Of a DNA stretch of 6,909 nt, positions 1-6,582 are shown in pieces. A program made the translations under genes and the position numbers. The notes under the pieces are model-generated. The model was not told where the DNA came from and ran no database searches. It saw only the letters and a program-made list of their open reading frames with translations. Every line of letters starts with the position of its first letter. The first letter of the stretch is position 1. The stretch is from VBDM01 sp035499735 (GTDB lineage Bacteria; Pseudomonadota; Gammaproteobacteria; Burkholderiales; SG8-39), in contig DATJYC010000067.1 in assembly GCA_035499735.1 (NCBI GenBank), forward strand, positions 1 through 6,909, read 5' to 3'.

Positions 1-2591
1 TGCGAGATGTCCTTCAGCGCGCGCGTGACCGTGGTACGGTCGAGCTCCTCCGGCACGACGATGCTGTCGCCGGGCATGAGGCGGCTGCTTTCGAGCGACG
101 CGGTGAAGAAACCCTCCTGCCGTTTGCTCTTTACGGTGCCGTCAGCGCGGAGGACGTAGATGCTCCCCGCGTCGGCGCTTTTGGTGACTCCTCCCGCCTG
201 GGTCAGGTAATCCTCGACGCGCTTCTCGGGCTTGTACACGAAGGAGCTTTCCCCGAACACCGAGCCGACCACGCTCACCATCGACGGCGGCGGCGGAACC
301 ACGAAGCGGTCCCCGTCCTCGAGCGGCATGTCGGGGAGGTCGCCGGCCTTCGCGTGCTCGGGCAACTCGAGCACGATGCGGCCGATGGGCCGGATCTGGC
401 GCAGCCGCATGAGCAGGTTCTGCTGGTTCGCGGCCTGCTGCTGCAATGAAGCGGCGTCTTCGGGCGAGGTCACGTTCTGGGCGCGCAGCGCGTTGAACCG
501 TTGCATGTCCTTCTCCAGGCGGTACAAGGCCTCCGAGAGCGTCTTTTCCTGCGCGAGCCGCGTCGACTCGCGCGTGAACTGCGCGCCGAAGACGTAGGCG
601 TTGGGGGTGAACCCTCCGATGCGGGCGACGAGCTGCCTGAGCGTCTCCCCGGGCAGGATCTGGTAGATCCCTGCGCTCTGAAACTCGCCCTCGAGGCGGA
701 TGTACTGCGTCTGCCTGGAGATCGGAACCTTGACGTCCTCCTTGGAGAACACCGTGACGATGTCGCCAGGCTGCAGCAGCACGTTCTGCTCGGGGTCCCC
801 GTCGATCACGGCCTTGCCCAGGTTGAACGGGATGAGCGATGTAGTGAGATCGTCGCGGTTGATGCGCTCGACCACGGCGTAGTCCCAGTTGACCTCGCGT
901 TGCGACGGCTTGATCTGGTTGACGAGCCGCAGCGAGTCGGCCTTTGCGGTTTCAAGCCGGGCAAGCTGGTCCTTGCGCTGATCCTGCAGGCTCTCAGCAG
1001 CGGTCGAAGAGATCTGCGCGGCGCTCTGGGCCTGCGCCGTGCTCGAGGCCTGGGTCGGATCGAGGAACTTGGCGGCTTCCGATTCGGTCTGGATACGCCG
1101 GATGGTGTCGCCGACCGTCGCGTCGATCTCGCCCTCGCGCTGGCGCTTCCGGTTGAGGTCGTCGACAGTGAGCCGCGTGCCGGTCGCGCTCTGCTGGGTG
1201 AGGATGGACGCGACGCTGTCGTCCAGCCCCACCACCTGGTTGCGCTTGATCCAGTAATCGCGCGAAAGGAGCGCCTCACGATCCGGAATCAGGTCGCGCA
1301 CCCGCATCCCTTCGCGCCACGGGAAGCGTCCCGGCTGGATCACGTTTCCGCGGAGCGTGACTGCGTTGTCGAAGCGGGGCGCGATCGAGTACACGGTGAC
1401 GAGGTCGCCGTCCCGTATCGTGCGGGAGAGACCGCTCACGTCGAGCGGAAACTCCTCCACCTGGCGCTCCTTGTGGTCCGCGATGCGCTCTACCGTAGCC
1501 TTCTGCCCCGCGGCCGTGGTGGCGAGCCCGCCCGCCCAGCGGAACAGGTCGAAAAGAACCGCATTCTGCTTGAGCTCGAAGATGGCCGGCACCTTGACGC
1601 TGCCGGTAACGGCGACGAGCGATCCGACCGGCGGGATGTAGATCACGTCGTCGGGCAGGACCCGTGCGTCCCGCGACTTGTCGCCGCTGAGGAGCAGGTC
1701 GTACAGGTCGAACTCGGCAACGATCTGGTTGTTGCGCTTCAGCTGGATGCTGCGCATCGAGCCCTTGCCCGATGGCCCGCCCGCCGCGAAGAGCGCCGTC
1801 ACCAGCGTGCTGAGCGAGCTGACCGTATAGGTCCCGGGGCGCCTCGCCTGACCCACGACGTAGATCTGGATCGAGCGGAGCCTGCCGAGCGACGCGGTGA
1901 GCTGGAAATTGCGGTACGTCCGCCCGAAAACCGTCTTCAGGTACGCATTGAGGTCGCTGAAGCGGATGCCCGCGACGTTGATCGACCCCACTTTGGGCAC
2001 GTCGATCGCACCCGTGCGATCCACGATGGAGCTGACGTCCACATCGATCTGACCCCAGGCCCGGACCTGGATCTCGTCCCCGGGCCCGATAACGTACTCC
2101 GCGGTGACCGGAACATTGTCGGCCGGCGCGAAAGTGCTCGGCACGTCGCGGAAGAGGTTTGCCCCGAAAATGGGCAGATCGCGGCCGGTGGATTGCAGCA
2201 CGAGCTCCTGAAACTCATTCCGTTCGCTCGGCGCAGCCTGGAGAGCCTGAATCTGCTGTTGCAGTTGCCGGAGCTGGATTTCCTCGAGCTTGCGTTTCAC
2301 GTCGGCCGCAGTCCCGGCGACGGGCTCCGGCACAGCGGGTACCCTTCGGTTGGTGATCGTAGTCGAGAGCGGGCCTCTGAGATCCTGAAGACCCATCGCG
2401 GCGCCAAGGGAGCCTGCCGCGCCCCCTCCCTGACCCGGCGCCTGTATCTGGCCGGTCGCGGCGGAGTAGGGCAGCACCCCGTACTGTTCAACACCTTGGA
2501 GCTGGTCCAGTGTGGTTTGCTGCGCACGGACAGGGCCGGCGGCCGCAGCGCAGGCGAAGACGACTAGTGCAAGGCTCTTTCTGATCTGCAT
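1..2591 (-). CDS. Polysaccharide export protein, OPX family, multi-SLBB (3' end beyond window)
   Basis: Exports a capsular or exopolysaccharide across the periplasm and outer membrane, as in Wza/KpsD-type proteins. I read the frame through from ATG at 2591: 863 codons with no stop, running off the left edge. Residues 1-23 form a signal peptide (RK, then LALVVFACAAAA) with a likely signal peptidase I site VRA|QQ. Residues 24-160 are low complexity with a Gln-rich helix (about 100-125). The Poly_export domain begins at about 164 (EYVIGPGDEIQVRAWG). Five SLBB-like modules share a VxGxVxxPGxY-type pattern, with the key Gly near 247, 330, 415, 635 and 776. Residues about 465-575 and 690-745 are Gln/Ala-rich, charged and probably helical or coiled coil. 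GAGGGG 8 nt or less before ATG supports the start. Wza is a lipoprotein of about 380 residues; this protein is over twice that and lacks a good lipobox (Cys14 follows Val-Phe-Ala). It is divergent from gmd. Family assignment is strong; the polymer is unknown. Confidence 0.93.
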   Translation of the reverse strand, partial: MQIRKSLALVVFACAAAAGPVRAQQTTLDQLQGVEQYGVLPYSAATGQIQAPGQGGGAAGSLGAAMGLQDLRGPLSTTITNRRVPAVPEPVAGTAADVKRKLEEIQLRQLQQQIQALQAAPSERNEFQELVLQSTGRDLPIFGANLFRDVPSTFAPADNVPVTAEYVIGPGDEIQVRAWGQIDVDVSSIVDRTGAIDVPKVGSINVAGIRFSDLNAYLKTVFGRTYRNFQLTASLGRLRSIQIYVVGQARRPGTYTVSSLSTLVTALFAAGGPSGKGSMRSIQLKRNNQIVAEFDLYDLLLSGDKSRDARVLPDDVIYIPPVGSLVAVTGSVKVPAIFELKQNAVLFDLFRWAGGLATTAAGQKATVERIADHKERQVEEFPLDVSGLSRTIRDGDLVTVYSIAPRFDNAVTLRGNVIQPGRFPWREGMRVRDLIPDREALLSRDYWIKRNQVVGLDDSVASILTQQSATGTRLTVDDLNRKRQREGEIDATVGDTIRRIQTESEAAKFLDPTQASSTAQAQSAAQISSTAAESLQDQRKDQLARLETAKADSLRLVNQIKPSQREVNWDYAVVERINRDDLTTSLIPFNLGKAVIDGDPEQNVLLQPGDIVTVFSKEDVKVPISRQTQYIRLEGEFQSAGIYQILPGETLRQLVARIGGFTPNAYVFGAQFTRESTRLAQEKTLSEALYRLEKDMQRFNALRAQNVTSPEDAASLQQQAANQQNLLMRLRQIRPIGRIVLELPEHAKAGDLPDMPLEDGDRFVVPPPPSMVSVVGSVFGESSFVYKPEKRVEDYLTQAGGVTKSADAGSIYVLRADGTVKSKRQEGFFTASLESSRLMPGDSIVVPEELDRTTVTRALKDIS

Positions 2592-2597
2592 GTCAGT

Positions 2598-2603
2598 CCC
2601 CTC
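2598..2603 (-). promoter_or_regulatory. Ribosome binding site of the export protein gene
   Basis: Read on the minus strand this is GAGGGG followed by ACTGAC and the ATG at 2591-2589. The GAGG core sits 8 nt from the start codon, a normal Shine-Dalgarno distance. It fixes the start of the export protein and is the clearest ribosome binding site in the window besides GAGG at 4817-4820. Confidence 0.7.
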
Positions 2604-2607
2604 GACG

Positions 2608-2627
2608 AGAAGCTGCGAGCAGCTCCT
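2608..2627 (-). promoter_or_regulatory. Hairpin in the 5' leader of the export protein mRNA
   Basis: In the minus-strand RNA, bases 2627-2620 (AGGAGCUG) can pair with 2615-2608 (CAGCUUCU) around a CUCG loop. This gives an 8-bp stem with one G-U wobble. It ends 4 nt before the GAGGGG ribosome binding site at 2603-2598. The AGGAG within the stem also resembles a second Shine-Dalgarno sequence that would be sequestered. Base pairing is seen directly; any role in translation control or mRNA stability is inference. It lacks a U-tract, so it is not a normal intrinsic terminator. Confidence 0.4.
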
Positions 2628-2632
2628 AGGAG

Positions 2633-2660
2633 TTGCCCGCAGGGCGTTGAATCATATATT
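2633..2660 (+). promoter_or_regulatory. Candidate sigma70-like promoter for gmd and downstream genes
   Basis: TTGCCC (2633-2638, 4/6 match to TTGACA) and TATATT (2655-2660, 5/6 match to TATAAT) are 16 bp apart on the plus strand. Transcription would start near 2667, about 50 nt before the gmd ATG. Its -10 overlaps the -10 of the opposing minus-strand candidate (2656-2651), so the two promoters would compete. A second possible -10, TACAAT at 2700-2705, lies closer to gmd but has no good -35. Confidence 0.4.
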
Positions 2661-2662
2661 CA
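2648..2662. promoter_or_regulatory. Inverted repeat TGAAT-N5-ATTCA, possible operator
   Basis: Perfect 5-bp arms TGAAT (2648-2652) and ATTCA (2658-2662) flank CATAT. The repeat covers both candidate -10 elements in the divergent region, where a bound regulator could affect both directions. Short AT-rich inverted repeats arise by chance, and no regulator gene is adjacent in the window, so this is only a candidate. Confidence 0.25.
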
Positions 2663-2680
2663 TTGTCAGGCCGAGTCCAA
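2651..2680 (-). promoter_or_regulatory. Candidate sigma70-like promoter for the export protein gene
   Basis: On the minus strand, TATGAT (2656-2651) is a 5/6 match to the -10 consensus. TTGGAC (2680-2675) lies 18 bp upstream and is a weak -35 (3/6, keeping TTG). Transcription would begin near 2644, leaving a leader of about 50 nt that contains the hairpin at 2608-2627. The -10 lies in the only markedly AT-rich patch of the intergenic region. Weak -35, so moderate confidence at best. Confidence 0.35.
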
Positions 2681-2715
2681 TCCGCCGGGGACGCCACGCT
2701 ACAATACGCGCGGCC

Positions 2716-3807
2716 ATGAAGAAACCGAAAGTCGCGTTGATCACGGGGGTCACCGGGCAGGACGGCGCCTACCTGGCGGAATTCCTGCTCGACAAGGGCT
2801 ACTTAGTCCACGGGATCAAGCGCCGGACCTCGCTCTTCAACACCAAGCGCATCGACCACCTCTACCAGGACCCGCACGTCGGGTCACCGCGCTTCGTCCT
2901 GCACCACGGCGACATGACCGACTCGAGCAGCCTGGTGCACATCACCGAGCAGGTGCAGCCCGACGAGATCTACAACCTCGCGGCGCAGAGCCACGTGGTG
3001 GTGTCGTTCGAGGAGCCCGAGTACACGGCGAACGCGGACGCGCTGGGCGCGCTGCGGCTGCTCGAGGCGATCCGCATCCTGGGCCTCAAGGACAAGACGC
3101 GCTTCTACCAGGCCTCGACCTCCGAGCTCTTCGGGCTCGCCAGCGAGGCGCCGCAGACCGAGCGCACGCCCTTCTACCCGCGCTCGCCCTACGGTGCAGC
3201 GAAGCTCTACGCCTACTGGATCACGGTCAACTACCGCGAGGCCTACGGCCTGTTCGCCTGCAACGGGATTCTCTTCAACCACGAGTCGCCCATACGCGGC
3301 GAGACTTTCGTCAGCCGCAAGATCACGCGGGCGCTGGCGCGGATCAGCCTCGGCACGCAGGAGCGACTCTACCTCGGCAACCTCGAGGCCAGGCGCGACT
3401 GGGGCCACGCGCGCGAGTACGTCGAGGCCCAGTGGCTGATGCTGCAGCAGGCCAGGCCCGAGGACTTCGTGATCGCCACCGGCGAGCAGCACACGGTGCG
3501 CGAACTCGTGGTCGTCGCAGCGAGAGAGCTCGGGATCCGAGTTACCTGGAAGGGCAAGGGCGCGAAGGAGCGGGGCTACGACCAGGAGGGCCGCTGCATC
3601 GTCGCCGTCGACCCGAACTACTTCCGCCCGACCGAGGTCGACAGCCTGCTCGGCGACGCCGCCAAGGCGCGCCGCAAGCTCGGCTGGAAGCCCAAGATCC
3701 GTTTCGCGGAGCTCGTCGCCGAGATGGTCCGCGCCGACCTCGAGGAGGCCGAGCACGAGCAGTTCGCTCTGCGGCACGGGCACGGCGTCGCGCCGTCGCG
3801 GAGCTAG
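2716..3807 (+). CDS. gmd: GDP-mannose 4,6-dehydratase
   Basis: Converts GDP-D-mannose to GDP-4-dehydro-6-deoxy-D-mannose in the cytoplasm, the first step towards GDP-L-fucose, GDP-rhamnose, GDP-perosamine and related sugars. The product is 363 residues, within the usual family range (about 345-375). It is an extended short-chain dehydrogenase: NADP-binding GVTGQDG at 11-17, catalytic Ser/Thr-Glu in STSE (134-137), and YxxxK at Tyr159/Lys163. Family hallmarks FNHESP (187-192) and RDWGHAREYV (227-236) are intact. ATG at 2716 is chosen because the Rossmann strand begins at once, as in homologues; the frame is open further upstream but has no family sequence. No Shine-Dalgarno sequence is visible before it. 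The tail after about residue 340 is acidic, then ends HGHGVAPSRS. It is followed 13 bp later by fcl, the next enzyme of the pathway. Confidence 0.97.
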   Translation: MKKPKVALITGVTGQDGAYLAEFLLDKGYLVHGIKRRTSLFNTKRIDHLYQDPHVGSPRFVLHHGDMTDSSSLVHITEQVQPDEIYNLAAQSHVVVSFEEPEYTANADALGALRLLEAIRILGLKDKTRFYQASTSELFGLASEAPQTERTPFYPRSPYGAAKLYAYWITVNYREAYGLFACNGILFNHESPIRGETFVSRKITRALARISLGTQERLYLGNLEARRDWGHAREYVEAQWLMLQQARPEDFVIATGEQHTVRELVVVAARELGIRVTWKGKGAKERGYDQEGRCIVAVDPNYFRPTEVDSLLGDAAKARRKLGWKPKIRFAELVAEMVRADLEEAEHEQFALRHGHGVAPSRS

Positions 3808-3820
3808 GTCGCTGCCGGCG

Positions 3821-4831
3821 ATGGAACCGAGCGCGCGCATCTACGTTGCCGGCCACCGCGGCCTCGCAGGCTCGGCGCTGATGCGGCGCCTTCAGCATGC
3901 CGGCTACGGCAACCTGATCGGCCGCACTCACGCCGAGCTCGAGCTCACCGACCAGGCTGCGGTGAAGCGATTCTTCGAGAAGGAAAAGCCCGAGTACGTC
4001 TTCGTGGCGGCGGCGCGGGTCGGGGGCATTCTCGCGAACAACGACTACCCGGCGGAATTCATCCAATCCAACCTCGCGGTTCAGACCAACGTGATCCACG
4101 AGGCCTGGCGCAACGGCGTGAAGCGCCTGCTCTTCCTCGGATCGTCGTGCATCTACCCGCGCGACTGCCCCCAGCCGATCAAGGAGGAATACCTGCTCAC
4201 GGGCCCGCTCGAGTTCACCAACCGGGCGTATGCGGTGGCCAAGATCGCCGGCGTCGAGATGTGCCGCAGCTACAACCGCCAGTACGGCGCGCGCTTCCTC
4301 GCCGCGATGCCGACCAACCTCTACGGGCCCGGCGACAATTACGACCTCGCGGCCTCGCACGTGCTCCCGGCGCTGCTCCGCAAGGCGCACGAGGCCAAGG
4401 CGCGCGGGCTCGACCGGATGGTCATCTGGGGCACCGGCAAGCCGCGCCGCGAGTTCCTCTACAGCGACGACATGGCCGACGCCTGCGTGATGCTGATGAA
4501 CCTGCCCGAGGACAGGTTCGACGAGGTGCTGCTGGGCCCGAACGATTTTCCGCTCATCAACGTGGGCTGCGGCGAGGACCAGACGATCGCCGAGCTGGCG
4601 CGCGCGGTGGCCTCGGCGGTCGGGTTCCGCGGCGCCCTCGAGTTCGACACGAGCAGGCCGGACGGCACGCCGCGCAAGCTGCTCGACGTGGCGAGGCTCA
4701 AGCGCCTGGGCTGGTCGCCGCGCGTCGGGCTCGCCGCGGGGCTCGCCGCGGCCTACCAGGACTTCCTCGCGCACGAGGCCGGGGCCGGAAAAAGAACCAT
4801 CAAGAACGAAACATCCGAGGCTAAGACATGA
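3821..4831 (+). CDS. fcl: GDP-L-fucose synthase (GDP-4-keto-6-deoxymannose 3,5-epimerase/4-reductase)
   Basis: Epimerises and reduces the Gmd product to GDP-L-fucose using NADPH (WcaG/Fcl family). The product is 336 residues against about 321 for the E. coli enzyme. Seen here: GHRGLAG nucleotide loop (11-17), SSCIYP with Ser108/Cys110, YAVAK with Tyr137/Lys141, and His180 in ASHVLPALL. These match, one residue offset, the Ser107, Cys109, Tyr136, Lys140 and His179 known from E. coli. The equivalent of substrate-binding Arg187 appears to be Lys188, a conservative change. WGTGKPRREFLYSDDMA is a family hallmark. The start fits the family N-terminus exactly, although the ribosome binding site is weak (AGG at 3806-3808, 12 nt away). 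The C-terminus carries an extra, non-family-like tail of about 16 residues (HEAGAGKRTIKNETSEAKT), whose coding DNA supplies the ribosome binding site of the next gene. The stop TGA overlaps that gene's ATG. Confidence 0.96.
   Translation: MEPSARIYVAGHRGLAGSALMRRLQHAGYGNLIGRTHAELELTDQAAVKRFFEKEKPEYVFVAAARVGGILANNDYPAEFIQSNLAVQTNVIHEAWRNGVKRLLFLGSSCIYPRDCPQPIKEEYLLTGPLEFTNRAYAVAKIAGVEMCRSYNRQYGARFLAAMPTNLYGPGDNYDLAASHVLPALLRKAHEAKARGLDRMVIWGTGKPRREFLYSDDMADACVMLMNLPEDRFDEVLLGPNDFPLINVGCGEDQTIAELARAVASAVGFRGALEFDTSRPDGTPRKLLDVARLKRLGWSPRVGLAAGLAAAYQDFLAHEAGAGKRTIKNETSEAKT
4727..4750 (+). repeat. Perfect 12-bp tandem duplication inside fcl
   Basis: GGGCTCGCCGCG occurs twice head to tail (4727-4738 and 4739-4750), in frame, encoding GLAA twice at residues 303-310. 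The first Gly-Leu falls where homologues have a variable turn and the second starts the conserved C-terminal helix (GL..AY..FL). It could be a slippage duplication or simply codon bias in a repetitive peptide. Being a multiple of three, gain or loss of a unit would keep the frame. Confidence 0.6.
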
Positions 4832-5613
4832 AGATCAAGACCAACGGCATCGAGCTGAACTACGTCGTCGAGGGAAGCGGCCCATGGCTCGTGATGAGCC
4901 ACTCGCTCGCCTGCGACCTTTCCATGTGGGACGAGCAGGCGGCGCTCCTCAAGCGCAGCTTCAAGGTGCTGCGCTTCGACACGCGCGGCCACGGCAAGAG
5001 CGACGCCCCCGCGGGCGACTACACGCTCGACATGATGGCGTACGACGTGCACGGGCTCCTGCAGGGACTGGGCGTCGACCGCTGCCACTGGGTGGGCCTG
5101 TCGATGGGCGGAATGATCGGCCAGACCTTCGCGCTCAAGTTCCCGGGCATGTTCGCGACCATGGTGCTCGCCGACACCACCAGCCGCTACGCGCCCGATG
5201 CGCTGCCGCTGTGGCAGGGACGCATCAAGACCGCGCAGTCGCAGGGCATGGAGGCGCTGGTCGAAGCCACGCTCGGGCGCTGGTTCACCGAGCCGTTTCG
5301 CAAGAGCCACCCGGAGGTGACCGCGCGGGTGAGCGCGATGATCCGCGCGACGCCGGTTCCCGGCTACGTCGGCTGCTGCACCGCCATTCCGCAGATCAAC
5401 GTGACCGGGCGCCTGAAGGAAGTGAAGTGCCCGACGCTCGTCATCGTCGGCGAGCAGGACGCCGGCACGCCGGTCGCGCTCTCGCGCGAGATCCAGGCGG
5501 CGCTACCGGGATCGGAGCTGGTGATCATCCCGCAGGCCTCGCACCTCTCCAACCTCGAGCAGCCCGCGGCGTTCAACCGCGCGCTGACGAGCTTCCTCAA
5601 CAAGCACCGCTAG
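4828..5613 (+). CDS. Alpha/beta hydrolase, 3-oxoadipate enol-lactonase (PcaD)-like
   Basis: A 261-residue cytoplasmic alpha/beta-hydrolase, about the length of PcaD (near 260). Catalytic triad is visible: nucleophile Ser92 in GLSMGG, Asp211 in GEQDAGTP, His239 in QASHLSNLEQP. The oxyanion region is SHSLACD (24-30), followed by FDTRGHGKSD (50-59). Segment RATPVPGYVGCCTAI (173-187) is typical of the enol-lactonase group, which hydrolyses 3-oxoadipate enol-lactone in protocatechuate/catechol breakdown. No other beta-ketoadipate gene is in view, so the true substrate may be a different lactone or ester. ATG at 4828 overlaps the fcl stop (ATGA) and has GAGG at 4817-4820, 7 nt upstream, so translation is probably coupled to fcl. 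The next gene starts 11 bp after its stop, suggesting co-transcription with the binding proteins. Confidence 0.85.
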   Translation: MKIKTNGIELNYVVEGSGPWLVMSHSLACDLSMWDEQAALLKRSFKVLRFDTRGHGKSDAPAGDYTLDMMAYDVHGLLQGLGVDRCHWVGLSMGGMIGQTFALKFPGMFATMVLADTTSRYAPDALPLWQGRIKTAQSQGMEALVEATLGRWFTEPFRKSHPEVTARVSAMIRATPVPGYVGCCTAIPQINVTGRLKEVKCPTLVIVGEQDAGTPVALSREIQAALPGSELVIIPQASHLSNLEQPAAFNRALTSFLNKHR

Positions 5614-5624
5614 CGTTCGGGGCC

Positions 5625-6581
5625 ATGAGGAGGCTCCTGCTCGCGCTGCTCCTCGCGTGCGCAGCGGCCGCGAACGCGCAGGACTGGCCCTCGCGGCCGG
5701 TGCACATGATCGTGCCCTTCCCCGCGGGCAGCTCGCCCGACCTGATCGCGCGCATCCTCGCGGAGAAGCTCGGCCCCGCGCTCGGACAGCCGGTCGTGGT
5801 CGAGAACCGCCCCGGCGCGGGCGGGAACCTCGGCACGGCGCTCGTCGCCAGGGCGGCGCCCGACGGCTACACCCTCGGCTTCTCGATCCCGGGCCCGCTC
5901 GCCGTCAACACCGTGCTGTACAGGAAGATGGAGTACGACCCGTTCAAGGACCTGGCGCCAGTGTGCCTCGTCGCCGCTAGCCCGAACCTGCTCGTCGTCG
6001 ACCCCAGGCTCGGCGTCAACTCGGTGCGCGAGCTGGTGTCGCTCGCGAAGGCGCAGCCCGGCAAGCTCAACTACGGCTCGGTCGGCAACGGCAGCGCCTC
6101 GCACCTCACGATGGAGCTGTTCAAGGAGGCCGCGGGCATCGACCTCGTGCACGTGCCCTACCCCGGCAGCCCGCAGGTGAACACCGCGATCCTCTCCGGG
6201 CAGGTCGCCGCCGGCTTCGTCGTGCCGGCGACCGCGATGCCGCTCGTGGAATCGGGACGCCTCAAGGCCCTCGCGGTCACGACGAGCGTGCGCAGCGTCG
6301 TGCTTCCGGAATACCCGACCCTCGCCGAGGCGGGCTATCCCCAGGTCGTCTCCACAGCCTGGCAGGGCGTGGTCGCGCCGGCGAAGACGCCGAAGCCCAT
6401 CGTCGAGCGCCTCGGCCGCGAGCTCGTCGCGATCGTGCGCTCAGACGAGGTGCGCGACAGGATGAGCCGCCTCTACTTCCAGCCGATCGGCTCGTCGGGC
6501 TCGGGGCTCGCGAGCCTCATGCGCCAGGAGGTCGCGCGCTGGGGTAAAGTGATCCGCAAGACCGGCGCAACCGCGGACTGA
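5625..6581 (+). CDS. Bug/TctC-family periplasmic solute-binding protein
   Basis: A 318-residue periplasmic binding protein of the Bug (TctC) family, which binds small carboxylated or amide solutes for tripartite tricarboxylate (TctABC) transport or sensing. Signal peptide: MRRLLLALLLACAAAANA, cleavage likely at ANA|QD after residue 18. Family landmarks: WPSRPVHMIVPFPAG (21-35), Asp39, VENRPGAGGN (59-68), ARAAPDGYTL (75-84), then NYGSVGNGSASHLTMELF and VPYPGS. Length is normal (about 320). The first ligand loop reads AGSSPD rather than the common PGGGxD, so its pocket may differ from its neighbour's. The start is set by the signal peptide; the frame is open upstream inside the hydrolase gene but carries no family sequence. 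Ribosome binding is weak (GGGG only 2 nt from ATG), suggesting dependence on translation of the hydrolase 11 bp upstream. No TctA/TctB membrane genes are in view; ligand unknown. Confidence 0.93.
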   Translation: MRRLLLALLLACAAAANAQDWPSRPVHMIVPFPAGSSPDLIARILAEKLGPALGQPVVVENRPGAGGNLGTALVARAAPDGYTLGFSIPGPLAVNTVLYRKMEYDPFKDLAPVCLVAASPNLLVVDPRLGVNSVRELVSLAKAQPGKLNYGSVGNGSASHLTMELFKEAAGIDLVHVPYPGSPQVNTAILSGQVAAGFVVPATAMPLVESGRLKALAVTTSVRSVVLPEYPTLAEAGYPQVVSTAWQGVVAPAKTPKPIVERLGRELVAIVRSDEVRDRMSRLYFQPIGSSGSGLASLMRQEVARWGKVIRKTGATAD

Positions 6582-6582
6582 C

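Noticed and set aside
2550..2553. Lipoprotein signal at Cys14 of the export protein (and Cys12 of the first Bug protein)
   Set aside because: Phe or Leu at -2 and a short hydrophobic stretch before the Cys fit a lipobox poorly; clear signal peptidase I sites (VRA|QQ, ANA|QD) follow.
501..2567. A 688-codon open frame on the plus strand opposite the export protein gene
   Set aside because: Its translation is Arg/Leu/Asp/Val-rich with no recognisable domain, as expected opposite a GC-rich gene. The minus-strand frame shows a signal peptide, Poly_export and SLBB motifs over the same bases.
2623..2632. Perfect 10-bp palindrome CTCCTAGGAG
   Set aside because: Partly overlaps the leader hairpin, has no loop, and is short enough to arise by chance; not listed as a separate site.
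2512..2715. Upstream extension of gmd to 2512
   Set aside because: It would overlap the export protein's 5' end and the promoter region, and adds 68 residues absent from the family; the Rossmann fold begins right after the ATG at 2716.
2884..4774. Long minus-strand open frames opposite gmd and fcl (2884-3840 and 3542-4774)
   Set aside because: Low-complexity Arg/Ala/Val/Glu translations; the plus strand encodes full-length enzymes with intact catalytic residues.
4884..5624. Upstream in-frame extension of the first Bug protein across the hydrolase gene
   Set aside because: The extension is low-complexity and overlaps a complete hydrolase; a signal peptide begins precisely at 5625.
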